DNA from: Hymenobacter sp. BT559 | GTDB taxonomy: Bacteria > Bacteroidota > Bacteroidia > Cytophagales > Hymenobacteraceae | Length of the DNA: 64,000 nucleotides | NCBI RefSeq assembly: GCF_016427535.1 | Contig: NZ_JAELXV010000004.1 | Span: 390,086-454,085 of the forward strand | Direction: 5' to 3' | In this document: positions 11,349 to 20,951 of the stretch, in pieces | How the letters are laid out: the number at the start of each line of letters is the position of its first letter | Position numbering within the stretch: position 1 is the first letter of the stretch | Made by a program: the position numbers and the translations under genes | The notes under the pieces: model-generated | What the model was told of the DNA's origin: nothing | What the model saw: only the letters and a program-made list of their open reading frames with translations | Databases searched by the model: none

Positions 11349-12920
11349 ATGCACACCAATTATTACTTCCTGCGCCAACTGGCTCCGGCCCTTATCGAGC
11401 GGCTGCGGGGCTACCGCGTAGCCAGCTGCTTTTCGCAGGAAAAGGACGAGCTGGTGATAGGCTTGCTGAGCAATACGGGCGCCGAGTTTTGGCTAAAGGC
11501 GCAGTTAGGGGCGGCCTTCCCGGCCCTGGCCCTACCCGAGACCTTCCAGCGGGCACGCCAAAACTCGGTAGACCTGCTGCCCGAGCTGCTGGGCCGCACG
11601 GTGGCCGAGGTCACGGCCTGGCCTCAGGACCGGGTGCTGCAATTCACGTTTGCAGAAGACGGCGCTACACTTGTCTTGAAGCTATACGGGCCGCGGCCGA
11701 ACGCTATTTTTCGGCCTGCGGCGGAAGCGCCGGCCCAGCTGTTTCACCAGCGCTATACTGCCGATGCCGACTTGCAACCGGCTGCCACGGCCGCCCTGCC
11801 GCTTATTGGTGCTACTGGCAAGCTGCCGCCCGCGCTAACCGACCTGCCAGCCCGCTTCCTGCGCGAGCAGCGCGGCTACGACCCCGCCCCACCCGAAACC
11901 AAGCAGCGCTTAGCGCAAGAATTGCTGGCCGAGCTAGAGCGTCCGGCCCATTATTACCTCATCGAGCTAGATGGGCGCACCCGGCTTAGCCTCGTGCCCC
12001 TAGGTACCATTTTGCAGACGCTGCCGGGCGATGACCCCATTGGGGCGCTACGGCGGTTTGTGCCGCTGGCGCTGGGCCGCCGGGCGCTTGAAACCGAGCG
12101 CCGCCAGCTGCGCCAGTTACTTGAGCGCCGAGCCGACGAGGCGAGCACCAGCGCCCACCTAGCGCGGCAGCGCCTGCACGCGCTGGCCCACGAAGCCGGC
12201 TACCGCCACCGGGCCGATTTGCTGATGGCTCACCTGCACGAAATCCATCCTGGCGCTACGCAGCTTGAGGTTATTGACTTCTACACTAACGAGCCGGTGG
12301 TGCTCAAACTCAAGCCCCTCGAAAAGCCGCAGCGCACTGCCGAAAACCTTTATCGCAAGGCTAAAAACCAGCAAATAGAGGAGCGTCAACTTAGCGAGCG
12401 CATTACTCGGCGCGAAGCCGAAGCCCTGCAAACGCTGGAGCTGCTGGAAGAGCTCGATACGCAGCCCACACTGCACGAATTGCGCAGCCTGCGCGCTTGG
12501 CGTAAGCAACACGGCCTAGACCCAGCTACGGCGGCTAAAGCAAGCACTGAGCTTCCTTTTAGGGTATTCGAGGACCAAGGCTTTACCATCCTGGTGGGGC
12601 GCAACGCGGCCAACAACGACTTGTTAACCCAGAAATACGCGCACAAAGACGACCTCTGGCTGCACGCGAAAGATGTTACGGGCTCGCATGTCGTCATTCG
12701 GCACCGGGCCGGGCACACGGTGCCGGAGCCCGTGGTAGAGCACGCCGCCCAGCTGGCCGGCTGGTATTCGCGCCGCCAGCACGATTCGCTGTGCCCCGTA
12801 ACGGTGACGCATAAGAAGTTTGTGCGCAAGCCCAAGGGCGCGCTGCCAGGGCAGGTGGTGGTAGAGCGCGAGCGCGTGGTGCTAGTAGTGCCCGCCAACC
12901 CCTTTGAGCATACTGCTTAG
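11349..12920 (+). CDS. NFACT family protein (Rqc2/RqcH-like)
   Basis: About 523 residues from ATG 11349 (a TTG nine bases upstream is also possible). N-terminal NFACT domain (FLRQLAPALIERLRGY..., KLYGPRPNAIFRP), a central charged coiled-coil region rich in Glu, Arg and Leu (residues about 260-390), and a C-terminal NFACT-R domain with DDLWLHAKDVTGSHVVIR and KKFVRKPKGALPG. Bacterial relatives bind obstructed large ribosomal subunits and recruit tRNA-Ala for C-terminal tailing in ribosome rescue, or bind fibronectin when surface-exposed. No signal peptide is seen, which favours the ribosome-rescue role. Confidence 0.88.
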   Translation: MHTNYYFLRQLAPALIERLRGYRVASCFSQEKDELVIGLLSNTGAEFWLKAQLGAAFPALALPETFQRARQNSVDLLPELLGRTVAEVTAWPQDRVLQFTFAEDGATLVLKLYGPRPNAIFRPAAEAPAQLFHQRYTADADLQPAATAALPLIGATGKLPPALTDLPARFLREQRGYDPAPPETKQRLAQELLAELERPAHYYLIELDGRTRLSLVPLGTILQTLPGDDPIGALRRFVPLALGRRALETERRQLRQLLERRADEASTSAHLARQRLHALAHEAGYRHRADLLMAHLHEIHPGATQLEVIDFYTNEPVVLKLKPLEKPQRTAENLYRKAKNQQIEERQLSERITRREAEALQTLELLEELDTQPTLHELRSLRAWRKQHGLDPATAAKASTELPFRVFEDQGFTILVGRNAANNDLLTQKYAHKDDLWLHAKDVTGSHVVIRHRAGHTVPEPVVEHAAQLAGWYSRRQHDSLCPVTVTHKKFVRKPKGALPGQVVVERERVVLVVPANPFEHTA

Positions 12921-12973
12921 GTAGCCCCTGGCTCTCTTCTATTAGCTAAGCGGGTGGGAACGCTGTAATATAC

Positions 12974-13001
12974 AAAAAGCCCGCTTTGCAGCGGGCTTTT
13001 T
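12974..13001. terminator. Rho-independent terminator
   Basis: AAAAAGCCCGC (12974-12984) pairs perfectly with GCGGGCTTTTT (12991-13001) around a 6-nt loop. It serves the NFACT gene and, in the other direction, the tRNA-Leu gene. Confidence 0.85.
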
Positions 13002-13010
13002 GTTTTTGCG

Positions 13011-13092
13011 TGCGCGCGGGGAGATTCGAACTCCCACACCCGAAGGCACCACCCCCTCAAGATGGCGTGTCTACCAGTTTCACCACGTGCGC
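13011..13092 (-). tRNA. tRNA-Leu (GAG)
   Basis: On the minus strand the acceptor strand begins GCGCACG at 13092. The D arm contains GTGAAACTGGTAGACAC, the anticodon loop is CTTGAGG (anticodon GAG), a class II long variable arm follows, and the T arm is GGGAG-TTCGAAT-CTCCC. The discriminator A is at 13011 and CCA is not encoded. The acceptor stem shows one A/C mismatch (fifth pair). A TACCTTTG promoter element lies upstream at 13155-13162. Confidence 0.95.
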
Positions 13093-13154
13093 AAAAGGCA
13101 ATCGGTAACTTGGGCGGCTTAGCGGCCGGCTTCACTGAGGTGGTAAAGCGGGTG

Positions 13155-13162
13155 CAAAGGTA
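13155..13162 (-). promoter_or_regulatory. TAnnTTTG promoter element for tRNA-Leu
   Basis: The minus strand reads TACCTTTG, about 60 nt upstream of the mature tRNA 5' end. A TTG lies about 21 nt further upstream. Confidence 0.5.
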
Positions 13163-13306
13163 CGCGCCCAATTTGCTTCTACGCAACACTGAGGCAAAAA
13201 ATGCTTGAAAAATTAAGCTCTTCAATTATCCTTCACGAAGCCTGTGAGTTCTTTGGCAAGGTCTTAGCTCAGCTTTGCCTGCTCAACTTTTTTTCAATCT
13301 TCGCTC

Positions 13307-13759
13307 ATGCCTGCCACCAAACAATCATTTTTTGGTCGCTTTGCTGAAAAAACCACACAGTACTCGGGTTCCACGGCCGTATTTGTAAGTGCAGTGGGCC
13401 TGGTGCTGCTGTGGGCCGCAACGGGCCCTTTCTTCCAGTATTCCGAAACCTGGCAACTGGTCATTAACACGAGTACCACCATCATCACCTTCTTGATGGT
13501 ATTTCTCATTCAGCGGGCCCAAAATAAAGACTCGCTGGTACTGCATCTTAAGCTCAATGAGCTGCTGGCGGCTACCAAGGGCGCCAGCAACCGCCTTATC
13601 AATGCGCAGGACTTCTCAGAGGAAGAAATCAAGCTCATTCACCAGTTTTACTGCCTACTGGCCGAAAAAGCCAAGGAAGACAATGACCTAGGCGAAACCC
13701 ATTCGGTAGAAGAAGCCGAGGATAACCACCACGAGAAGCTGGCGGCCCACCGCGACTAA
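13307..13759 (+). CDS. Low-affinity iron permease family protein
   Basis: 150 residues. The sequence has two hydrophobic segments (about 22-46 and 50-68) with the pattern typical of the bacterial low-affinity iron permease (Fet4-like) domain, including WQLVINTSTTIITFLMVFLI followed by QRAQNKDSLVLHLKLNELL. The C-terminal third is acidic and probably cytosolic. Inner-membrane location and divalent metal transport are inferred from the family; these small bacterial members are poorly characterised. Convergent with the histone-like gene across a 60-bp palindrome. Confidence 0.82.
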   Translation: MPATKQSFFGRFAEKTTQYSGSTAVFVSAVGLVLLWAATGPFFQYSETWQLVINTSTTIITFLMVFLIQRAQNKDSLVLHLKLNELLAATKGASNRLINAQDFSEEEIKLIHQFYCLLAEKAKEDNDLGETHSVEEAEDNHHEKLAAHRD

Positions 13760-13792
13760 TAGCAAGCTGCCAAGCTTACCTTAGCCAGTAGC

Positions 13793-13852
13793 CCAAACTA
13801 AAAGGAAAGGGGCCCGGTCAGTACTGACCGGGCCCCTTTCCTTTTAGTTTGG
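13793..13852. repeat. 60-bp perfect palindrome at convergent junction
   Basis: Two 30-bp arms (13793-13822 and 13823-13852) are exact inverted copies with no spacer. It lies between the stop codons of two convergent genes. As RNA it would form a very stable hairpin from either strand, so a bidirectional terminator role is likely. Confidence 0.9.
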
Positions 13853-13864
13853 ACTTGTGCAAGA

Positions 13865-14413
13865 CTAGCGGCGGTGGCGCTTGGCTTTGGTCTTGGTAAC
13901 CTTCTTAGCGGCCGTATGATGCGTAGTGGCCTTTTTGGTTTTCGTCTTGGTCTTATGCGCAACTGCCTTCTTGGTGGTGCGGTGCGCAGTGGCTTTAGTA
14001 GCCTTGGTGTGGCGAGCAGTTTTGCTGCTGCGCTTGGTGGCTTTGGCCCTAGTAGCGGTACTGTGGTGGCGGGTGCTGCGCGCGCGGCTGTAGTGGCGCA
14101 AGGCCGTATGGCGCTCGGTGTGCGTGACGACGGCTACGTCTTCGGGACGGGCTTCGGCAGCTTCAGCGTCGTGGGTGATGGCATCTAGCTCGGGGGCCGC
14201 AGTGCTTTCCAGCTCGGCCGACGAGGCCATTACCTTCGTCATTTCAGCCATTTTCTTGCGGCGGATGGGCATCAGAAAGTCGCGCTCGGCCCGCTCACGG
14301 ATACTCAGTTTTTCCTCGCCGGGCAGTTTGGTTACGGCCGGGGCTTTATCGGCTTGGGCCATGGCCGCTGAAGAGCTCAGCAGCAGGGCACAAAGGGCAA
14401 TTAACTTCCGCAT
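13865..14413 (-). CDS. Secreted protein with histone H1-like basic tail
   Basis: 182 residues from ATG 14413, chosen because it begins a clean signal peptide (MRKLIALCALLLSSSAAMAQ, cleavage after AMA). The mature part starts with a charged region (EEKLSIRERAERDFLMPIRR) and ends in about 90 residues almost entirely of Lys, Ala, Thr, His and Arg with repeated KATK, TKTK and AKK steps, similar in composition to histone H1 tails. A longer frame to 14473 exists but lacks a signal at its N-terminus. Function unknown; binding to DNA or to polyanionic surface polymers is speculation. Confidence 0.7.
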   Translation of the reverse strand: MRKLIALCALLLSSSAAMAQADKAPAVTKLPGEEKLSIRERAERDFLMPIRRKKMAEMTKVMASSAELESTAAPELDAITHDAEAAEARPEDVAVVTHTERHTALRHYSRARSTRHHSTATRAKATKRSSKTARHTKATKATAHRTTKKAVAHKTKTKTKKATTHHTAAKKVTKTKAKRHRR

Positions 14414-14597
14414 CAATAACTTAATGAGTTGTTTAGGAAAAACAAAAATAAGCCGTTGACCCTGACCGACCAAGGCTACGGCACCTCGAGCAACGGTCTT
14501 TTTTCAACCTCTGCTCGCGCTGGCAGCCGCCAACTAGCGCTGTATCAGAGCCTCTAACGCCGGGCACCGCAAGCAGTGCTTGAACCCGGGATTTATC

Positions 14598-17500
14598 CTA
14601 TTTTGTGGCTTCGGCAATGCGCAGGCGATGCCCTACCGACTGCGCCTCAAACTCGGGCGCATACAGGCACTGCACCTGGCTGAGGCCACCTGAGAAGTCG
14701 CCAGCCTGGCTGGCCCGCAGCCGGTATTCGAATACATGCGTGCCCCGCGGCACTGCGCTTAGGAAGAAGTTTGTGGCCGCATCGCAGGGGCTCTCATAGT
14801 ATCCTAGGCCGTTTTGGTACCGGTAGCCGCTGAGCTGATTGAGGGGCTCGAGGCCAGCGGCGCGCTGGTCTTTGAGGTGCACATATTCGAGGGCACGGTC
14901 GGTGCGCAGCACGAGGCGCACTACTAGCGCATCGCCCACGCGTAGCGGCGTGGCCGCCGTGAGGGGCTCGAGCTGTGGGCCGCTGGCGGTACGCGTTTCG
15001 CGATAGAGTTGGCGCTCGAGGCTGAGCGGCGTGGCGGCAGGCGTCACCTTGTCTAGGTCCTCAAAGTACTGCCAGTAGAGCGCGCCCCAGGCCACACCCG
15101 GGCTGGGTTTGGTCAGGGTTACCTTACCTAGGGCGGGCTTTATTTCGGCGGCGGGCCAGGTGGTTTTGAGGTAGCCAGTGCCAGCCTGAGCACCGGTGGT
15201 CGGCACGGCCTCGCCGCCTACGGTGGCTTGCAGGGCAGGCGCGGCGGCCGTCCAGTCGGTGCCGCGCAGCAGCAGAGCATAGCAAGCGTCGGCGGTGGCG
15301 CGGGTGCTTTCCCAGTTGTGGGTTTGCTTTTGGGTGAGCAGCCACAGCTTCATTTCGTCCACCGATTTTTGGTCGTTTTTGATTTCGTCGAAGGCCTCGA
15401 TGAGGGTGGCCTGGGTTTCGGTGGGGGCCTCGCGCCAGTAGTAGCCGCCGCGCACGTCCTTCCAGTACATGCCTAGGTCGGGCGAGTGCAGGGCATTTTC
15501 GGTGAGCGCGCGCAAAATGGCTTGGGCGGCCGGGGCGGCCTTGCTGTCGCGGTGCAGCGCCAGGGCCAGCTGCGCTTGCAGGTAGCGCGTTTGGGTGGGC
15601 CAGTAGGTGGCGGCCTGGCCGCGGTAGTAGGCGTAGGCCGCCTGGGCAGCGGCGGCCGGGACGGACTGGGGCCAGAAACTACGAGCGTACAAAGCCTGCA
15701 CTACTAGGTCGCCTAGGTGGTTATCGGTGAGCTTCACGCCCTTTTGCTGGCGCAGTGCGGCGTAGTCGCGGGCGGTGGCACCGTCAAGGTAGCGCAGGGC
15801 ATTTTGCAGCAGCGGGCTGGCTACGTCGTTTTGGCTAGCATCGAAGGCGCCGAGCTTCTTGAGCTTGCCGAAGCCCGCCACGATGAGCTGCGTGATGTAG
15901 CGGTCAGCCGGCATCTTCTCGAACCACGGGAACGAGCCGTCGGGTAGCTGCATGGCTTGCAGCTTGGCCAGGGCGCGGGTGGTTTCGGCTTGCAGGCGCG
16001 GCTCGTCGAAGAGGGTACCTAGGCGGGCCAGGCGCTCGGTTTCGGTCTGGGCATCGCGCACCCAGGGAGTCTCTTGCAGCAGCAGGTTTTTGAGGTCCTG
16101 GTTTTGGGCGAGCTTGCTGGCTAGCTGCTCGCGCTGCTGGGCGGTGCCGCTTTGGGCCTGGCGCTGCCACTCGGCCAACATGGTTTTGAAGCGCGGGTTA
16201 GCCTTCAGAATTTGAGCCGCCAGCAGGTTGGCGTAAAGGCGGCTGAATACCTGCTCGGAGCACTCGTAGGGGTACTCCATGAGGTAGGGCAGACTTTGCA
16301 CGGCATACCAGGCGGGGTTGGCAGTCAGCTCCAGTGTGAGCGAGTAGTTGCGCCGAGTGGGGCTGCTGGTGCTGGTGAGCTTCTTCAGCTCGTAGGTGCG
16401 GGTGCCAGGGCCCACGATGGGCAGCGGCAGGCTCTCGGTGATGAGGATTTTGTTAGGCAGGACGGGCAGGGTGTTTTCCTCGCCGTCGGAGTACGAAGGA
16501 TTGTTTTTCGTTTCCCGCTTTTTGCCTTTCGGGGCCTCTCCCCCAGCCTGAGCTACCACGCGGTAGGTCACGGCTACGGGCGCAAAGTCGGCGGGCAGGC
16601 TCAATTGCCAACCTAGGGCCACGCTTTGGTGAGCAGCGGCTGTTACGGCTTGCTGGGCGTTGCCTTTGAGCAACTGGCTGGTGAGGTCTTGCCCGGTAGC
16701 GGCGTCGAGCAGGAATAGCTGGGCCGTGCCGCTGAGGACGCGGTCGGTGAGGTTAGAGAACTTGGCGGGGAACGTAAACGTGTCGCCGGGCCGCAGGAAA
16801 CGCGGCGCGTTGGGCGTAATCTGAATTTCCTTCTGCGTTACGAGCTGGCGGGCCAGTTGGCCGGTGTGCAACTGTTTGTCGTGGGCCAGGGCTAGCAGCT
16901 GCCAGCGGGTCACGGCCTCGGGCATCTGGAATTCGAGCACTACGTCGCCGGTTGCGTCGGTGTGCAGGGCAGGCTGCCAGAAGGCCGTCTCGCGGAAGTC
17001 GGTGCGAGTGGAAACAGTAGCAAGGTCAGGGCCTTGCTGATTTTCTTGCTTGCCACGCGCAGCATCGGCCGACCTTACCTCACTATCTTTTGCTATGACG
17101 GGAGGACTAAATTTTACTGTATTTACCCTAGGAGGAGCAGGCGCGGCTGCGGCCATGCTACGCATCGACCTTGCAGGAGCGGCGTCTGCCTCCGGTGAAA
17201 GCCCGCCTCTTACAGTACGCACTACCATACGCCTACCTCGGCTATAAATAATTTTATCTGTTACTTCAGTAGTCTCGGCCAAATACTGTTGCCAATCATT
17301 TAGCTCCGGATAATTAACAGCTTCTGGGCCTGAACTACCGTCCGTAGTATCGTAGGAATCCGAGCGAGTTTCTCCAAACTCGCCCTGCCACCAGAACCGC
17401 GCTGGGTAGTCTCCCCCACCAAAACTTAGCTCCTCAAAGCTGTGCTTGCGGAATATATCTAGGCTCTGGTCATAGAGCGTGGCTAGCAGCTCGGCCTCGG

Positions 17501-20500
17501 CGGGGCGGCCGTTGGCTTGCCGAATGGTCACGCGCCAGGTTTCCTTTTGGCCGGGCTGGAGCCGGTCGCGGAAGGTGGCGATGCTGAGGCGCAGCGGCTG
17601 GGGCTGCTCGGCCACCTGCACGGTGGCGTCGTGGAGGTAGAGGCGGCCGTCGCGCACCTGCGTGGTATGGATATACAATGGACCTAGGGTGGTGGCCGGA
17701 CCACTTTCTACCTCCAGGCGGCGCTGCTCGCCGGCCTTCAGAGTTAGCCACTCCTGGCGTAGGATTTGGCCGCCGCGCTCTACTTCGAGCAAGATGCGGG
17801 CGTCGGCCTCGCGGCTGCCCAGCAGCACGAGGGTACGCCCACCGGGGGCTACCGTATCGGCGGGCACCGCAAACCAGTTGGGCGTGGCGTAGGGCACGGT
17901 GCTGGCCTGGGCATCGTAGAGCACAAAGTCGAGGCGGGCGTGGGCCGCCGTATCGGGCGCGGCGGCTTGGGCTTCGAGGCGGTAGCGGCCGGTGGGCACG
18001 CCCGCCAGCAGGGCGCCTAGGTCGAGCGAAGAGCTGGCTTTGGTATCGAAGGGCAGTGTCTTAACCAGCTCGGCAGGCGCCTCATTGTCCGGGGCTTCGG
18101 GGGCGGGGCCAGGCACGCCGGGCGGGCCCTGGCGGTAGCGGCGGGCCAGCAGGCGCAGCGTGCCGGTGGCGGGCAGCGGCTCGCCGGTGGCGTTGGTGCC
18201 GAGCAGCGTGACGGCCGGCAGGTGCTGCCGGTCGATAAGCTCGGGGCCAGCGAGCTGCAAGCTGAGCGGGTTGCGGCCAATGACCACGTTGCGGGTGCCG
18301 GTGCGCGTCTCGCCAGCGGCATCAGTCACGTCGGCGGTTACTTCAAACAGGTAGCCCGGCTCCCATCGGCGGCCCGGCTTGGTAGCAGGCAGCGGCGGCG
18401 TGAAGGTGAGCACGAAACGCCCTTCGGCATCGGTAGTGGTAGTGCCGTGGGCGATTTCCTGGCTGCCACGCCCCCCGCCGGGCGGGTAGATGCGGCGCCC
18501 TCGCGCACCGCCGTACTCGGCAAACAGCGGCCACAGTTCGCGGCGCGTGATGCGGTATTTCACGGTAGCCCCATCCGTGGCCTGCCCGGCGTAGGCACGG
18601 GCGCGGCCGTTCAAAGTCAGCGGTTGGCCGAGCTGCGGCCGGCCGGGGACCGAGTCGAGCGTTACCAAGAAGGTAGGTCGCTTGTAATCTTCTACCGAGA
18701 AGCCCAGGCTGCCATTGTCCGTTTGCAGGGTCATCTCGCCATTGAGCAGGCCCGCCGGCAGCACCAGTGAGCCATTGAACGAGCCGTACTCCGAGGTGGT
18801 AAAGGTCAGCGTTTGGGCGGTTTGGCCATTCACATCCACGAGGCGCACGCTCACCGGTTGGCCCGTTAACAGGCTGTTTTTGGCACCTAGGGTCTCAGTC
18901 AGGATGCCTTTGAAGTAAAGCGTCTGCCCCGGCCGGTAGATGGCGCGGTCGGTGAAGAGGAAAGTACGGCGCTGCGCTGGCGGGGTAGCGGGGCTGCTAG
19001 GGTAATAGCCATTGAGCGGCGTCAGCAACGTATCGCGGCCCAGCCACGAGCGCACGCTGCGCAATTGCTCGCGCCCTAGGTTGTTGGTGGGCTGACTCGG
19101 CGCCAGCAGCGTTGCTTCGCCAGTAGTGCTGGTCAGCTGCACGTCGCCCAGGCGGCGGTCGTCGCGCTGCTTGGTACGGTTGTAAACGTTGTAGGAAGCC
19201 TGGTTTTTCACCCCAGCCAACGGCGCCCCGGTGGCTCGGTTGAGTAGCAACACCGAAGTGGCGCCAGTGGCCGCAGGACGGTGTACGAGGCTTAGTTGGC
19301 TGGCACCCAGCAGAGCGTAGGCCGTCACGGTACCGCCTGGCGCCGCGCTAGCGGCCGGGTCGGTCGAAAGAACGGCTTTATTGCTGAGTAAAATGAGGTA
19401 GTACCCAGCCGGCAGTGCCGCGCCCGCCACCACCGGCTTGTGCTCTTTGTAATCGAGCGGGTGCGCGGGCAGCGGCAGCGCCCAGGTAGCGGCCGGTGCT
19501 GCCTTCAGGGCGCGGGCAAAGCGTTTGGCCAGCGGCCGGTCTTGCACGTCGTAGCCAGCCCCCTGCTCCCACTCTTTCGAGGTGATGCGATATGCCCAGG
19601 CGTGCAGCTCCGTCACGTTGCGGGCCGTAACATCGAGGCGCCAGGGCTGGCCGGGCACCACAATATCGGAGGCCGTGAAGGAGACTTCGGGCTGCTCAAT
19701 CTGGGCGCGTAAGGTTCGCGCCCGCGCCGCGCCGCGCGACTTTGGAAACCGAGCTTCGGCGGCCCGTGTCAGGGCCACGGCGACTACGGGGTCAGCTTCG
19801 CGCTTGGCTTCAGCCTGGCGGGCTATAAACTCCGTGCTGATAGGTAGCGCTTTGTACGCGTCGGCCATCCGGGCCAGGGCGGGCTCGTACTGGTCACCTA
19901 GGTCGGTATTCTGGGTCAGGCCGTGCAGGTAGTCGAGGCGCTGCAGGTCCACATCGGCCAGCGCGGCGGAGTTATTGGCACCTAGTCGGGTGGCGGTAAG
20001 GCGCTGCAACAGCCGCAGCACGTGCAGCTGGCCATTGAGCGAATCGGCGGCTGGAGCATCCAGCTTCAGCGCGGCAAACTCTTGGGCGCTGCCAAACAGC
20101 TTGGGGTCGGTGGGCTCGAACTGCTGCTCGGGCTGCGTGATGTACAGCTCCTGGTCTTGTAGGCCCGCGATGGCGCGCTGGGCCAGCAGGTCGTAGAGCG
20201 TGGGGCGCAGCTGGCGGCCTTCGGCATCGCCGCCGGTGGCGAGGTCACCTAGGGCGGCCAGGGTAGTTTTTAGCTGGCGCTGGGGCTCATCTTCTACCGA
20301 CTGGTAGTAGTGCCGCACAATGGCCGCGCCCAGCCGGCCGGCATCCCAGGTGGCGAGGGTGGTGCCGCCATCGGCGGCGCCGGGCGTGGCTTGGTCGGCA
20401 GTGGGCGCGGCGCCCTGGGTACGCTCGTAGAGCTGGTAGCGGTACTCGTTGTAGTAGTTGGCGTACAGCCCCGCCAGCAGCGAATGCAAGATGGGCCGGG

Positions 20501-20819
20501 CCGGAAACTGCGCCGTTTTCAGGTCGGCTTCGAGTAGGGCGATGGCCTTCTCGTCGGCGTCATTTTCCTTGTTGCTGAGCAACCTTATTTTGTAGAGCAG
20601 CGCCCGCACGTAGGCCGAGGCGTTGTTTTCGCGCTTAGCCTGCTGGTATATTTTCTCAACCAGCGGGGCGGCCGTGGCCGTCTGGTCCTTCTTGAGCAGG
20701 GCGTCGATTTTCTTCCACTGCGGGGGCAGCGGTGGGTTGGGGCCAGGTGCCGCCGAATCAGCCAGAAAAGCAGTCATTAACAGCGAGCCAACCAGGCCCA
20801 GCAACAGTAAGTAGCGCAT
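14598..20819 (-). CDS. Alpha-2-macroglobulin family protein with intact thioester motif
   Basis: 2073 residues from ATG 20819, which starts a signal-like segment (MRYLLLLGLVGSLLMTAFLA). N-terminal part (30-400) is helical and TPR-like. MG-type beta domains follow, including the MG2-like stretch FLFTDRAIYRPGQTLYFKG. The A2M domain has FWQPALHTDATGDVVLEFQMPEA (written here in part as seen around residues 1280-1300), and the bait-trap thioester is C1520-S-E-Q1523 in the context EYPYECSEQ, followed by the helical TED region. Bacterial A2Ms covalently trap proteases in the periplasm or at the envelope. It is longer than the Escherichia coli homologue (about 1650). Confidence 0.92.
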   Translation of the reverse strand: MRYLLLLGLVGSLLMTAFLADSAAPGPNPPLPPQWKKIDALLKKDQTATAAPLVEKIYQQAKRENNASAYVRALLYKIRLLSNKENDADEKAIALLEADLKTAQFPARPILHSLLAGLYANYYNEYRYQLYERTQGAAPTADQATPGAADGGTTLATWDAGRLGAAIVRHYYQSVEDEPQRQLKTTLAALGDLATGGDAEGRQLRPTLYDLLAQRAIAGLQDQELYITQPEQQFEPTDPKLFGSAQEFAALKLDAPAADSLNGQLHVLRLLQRLTATRLGANNSAALADVDLQRLDYLHGLTQNTDLGDQYEPALARMADAYKALPISTEFIARQAEAKREADPVVAVALTRAAEARFPKSRGAARARTLRAQIEQPEVSFTASDIVVPGQPWRLDVTARNVTELHAWAYRITSKEWEQGAGYDVQDRPLAKRFARALKAAPAATWALPLPAHPLDYKEHKPVVAGAALPAGYYLILLSNKAVLSTDPAASAAPGGTVTAYALLGASQLSLVHRPAATGATSVLLLNRATGAPLAGVKNQASYNVYNRTKQRDDRRLGDVQLTSTTGEATLLAPSQPTNNLGREQLRSVRSWLGRDTLLTPLNGYYPSSPATPPAQRRTFLFTDRAIYRPGQTLYFKGILTETLGAKNSLLTGQPVSVRLVDVNGQTAQTLTFTTSEYGSFNGSLVLPAGLLNGEMTLQTDNGSLGFSVEDYKRPTFLVTLDSVPGRPQLGQPLTLNGRARAYAGQATDGATVKYRITRRELWPLFAEYGGARGRRIYPPGGGRGSQEIAHGTTTTDAEGRFVLTFTPPLPATKPGRRWEPGYLFEVTADVTDAAGETRTGTRNVVIGRNPLSLQLAGPELIDRQHLPAVTLLGTNATGEPLPATGTLRLLARRYRQGPPGVPGPAPEAPDNEAPAELVKTLPFDTKASSSLDLGALLAGVPTGRYRLEAQAAAPDTAAHARLDFVLYDAQASTVPYATPNWFAVPADTVAPGGRTLVLLGSREADARILLEVERGGQILRQEWLTLKAGEQRRLEVESGPATTLGPLYIHTTQVRDGRLYLHDATVQVAEQPQPLRLSIATFRDRLQPGQKETWRVTIRQANGRPAEAELLATLYDQSLDIFRKHSFEELSFGGGDYPARFWWQGEFGETRSDSYDTTDGSSGPEAVNYPELNDWQQYLAETTEVTDKIIYSRGRRMVVRTVRGGLSPEADAAPARSMRSMAAAAPAPPRVNTVKFSPPVIAKDSEVRSADAARGKQENQQGPDLATVSTRTDFRETAFWQPALHTDATGDVVLEFQMPEAVTRWQLLALAHDKQLHTGQLARQLVTQKEIQITPNAPRFLRPGDTFTFPAKFSNLTDRVLSGTAQLFLLDAATGQDLTSQLLKGNAQQAVTAAAHQSVALGWQLSLPADFAPVAVTYRVVAQAGGEAPKGKKRETKNNPSYSDGEENTLPVLPNKILITESLPLPIVGPGTRTYELKKLTSTSSPTRRNYSLTLELTANPAWYAVQSLPYLMEYPYECSEQVFSRLYANLLAAQILKANPRFKTMLAEWQRQAQSGTAQQREQLASKLAQNQDLKNLLLQETPWVRDAQTETERLARLGTLFDEPRLQAETTRALAKLQAMQLPDGSFPWFEKMPADRYITQLIVAGFGKLKKLGAFDASQNDVASPLLQNALRYLDGATARDYAALRQQKGVKLTDNHLGDLVVQALYARSFWPQSVPAAAAQAAYAYYRGQAATYWPTQTRYLQAQLALALHRDSKAAPAAQAILRALTENALHSPDLGMYWKDVRGGYYWREAPTETQATLIEAFDEIKNDQKSVDEMKLWLLTQKQTHNWESTRATADACYALLLRGTDWTAAAPALQATVGGEAVPTTGAQAGTGYLKTTWPAAEIKPALGKVTLTKPSPGVAWGALYWQYFEDLDKVTPAATPLSLERQLYRETRTASGPQLEPLTAATPLRVGDALVVRLVLRTDRALEYVHLKDQRAAGLEPLNQLSGYRYQNGLGYYESPCDAATNFFLSAVPRGTHVFEYRLRASQAGDFSGGLSQVQCLYAPEFEAQSVGHRLRIAEATK

Positions 20820-20877
20820 GGGAAACACAACAGTGATACCCCAAAGATGCCAGAACCGCGCCAAGTGCACATTTTCT

Positions 20878-20951
20878 AATGAGCAATTAACAATGAGTAA
20901 TGAGCAGGCTACTTATTGAGTCTATTAGTTACTCATTGCTAATTGCTCATT
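20878..20951. repeat. A/T-rich near-perfect inverted repeat overlapping the mreD stop
   Basis: Arms 20878-20900 and 20929-20951 match at 22 of 23 positions and are built from the words ATGAGCAAT and ATGAGTAA. The right arm contains the mreD stop codon (20947-20949). It may act as a terminator for mreBCD. Confidence 0.8.

Noticed and set aside
13793..13852. Palindrome as the end of an insertion sequence
   Set aside because: No transposase, no second copy and no target duplication were seen; its position between convergent stops fits a terminator.
17040..17340. Possible insertion or frameshift in the alpha-2-macroglobulin gene, because the base composition is more A/T-rich here
   Set aside because: The reading frame is continuous for 2073 codons and the region falls in a variable linker between domains.
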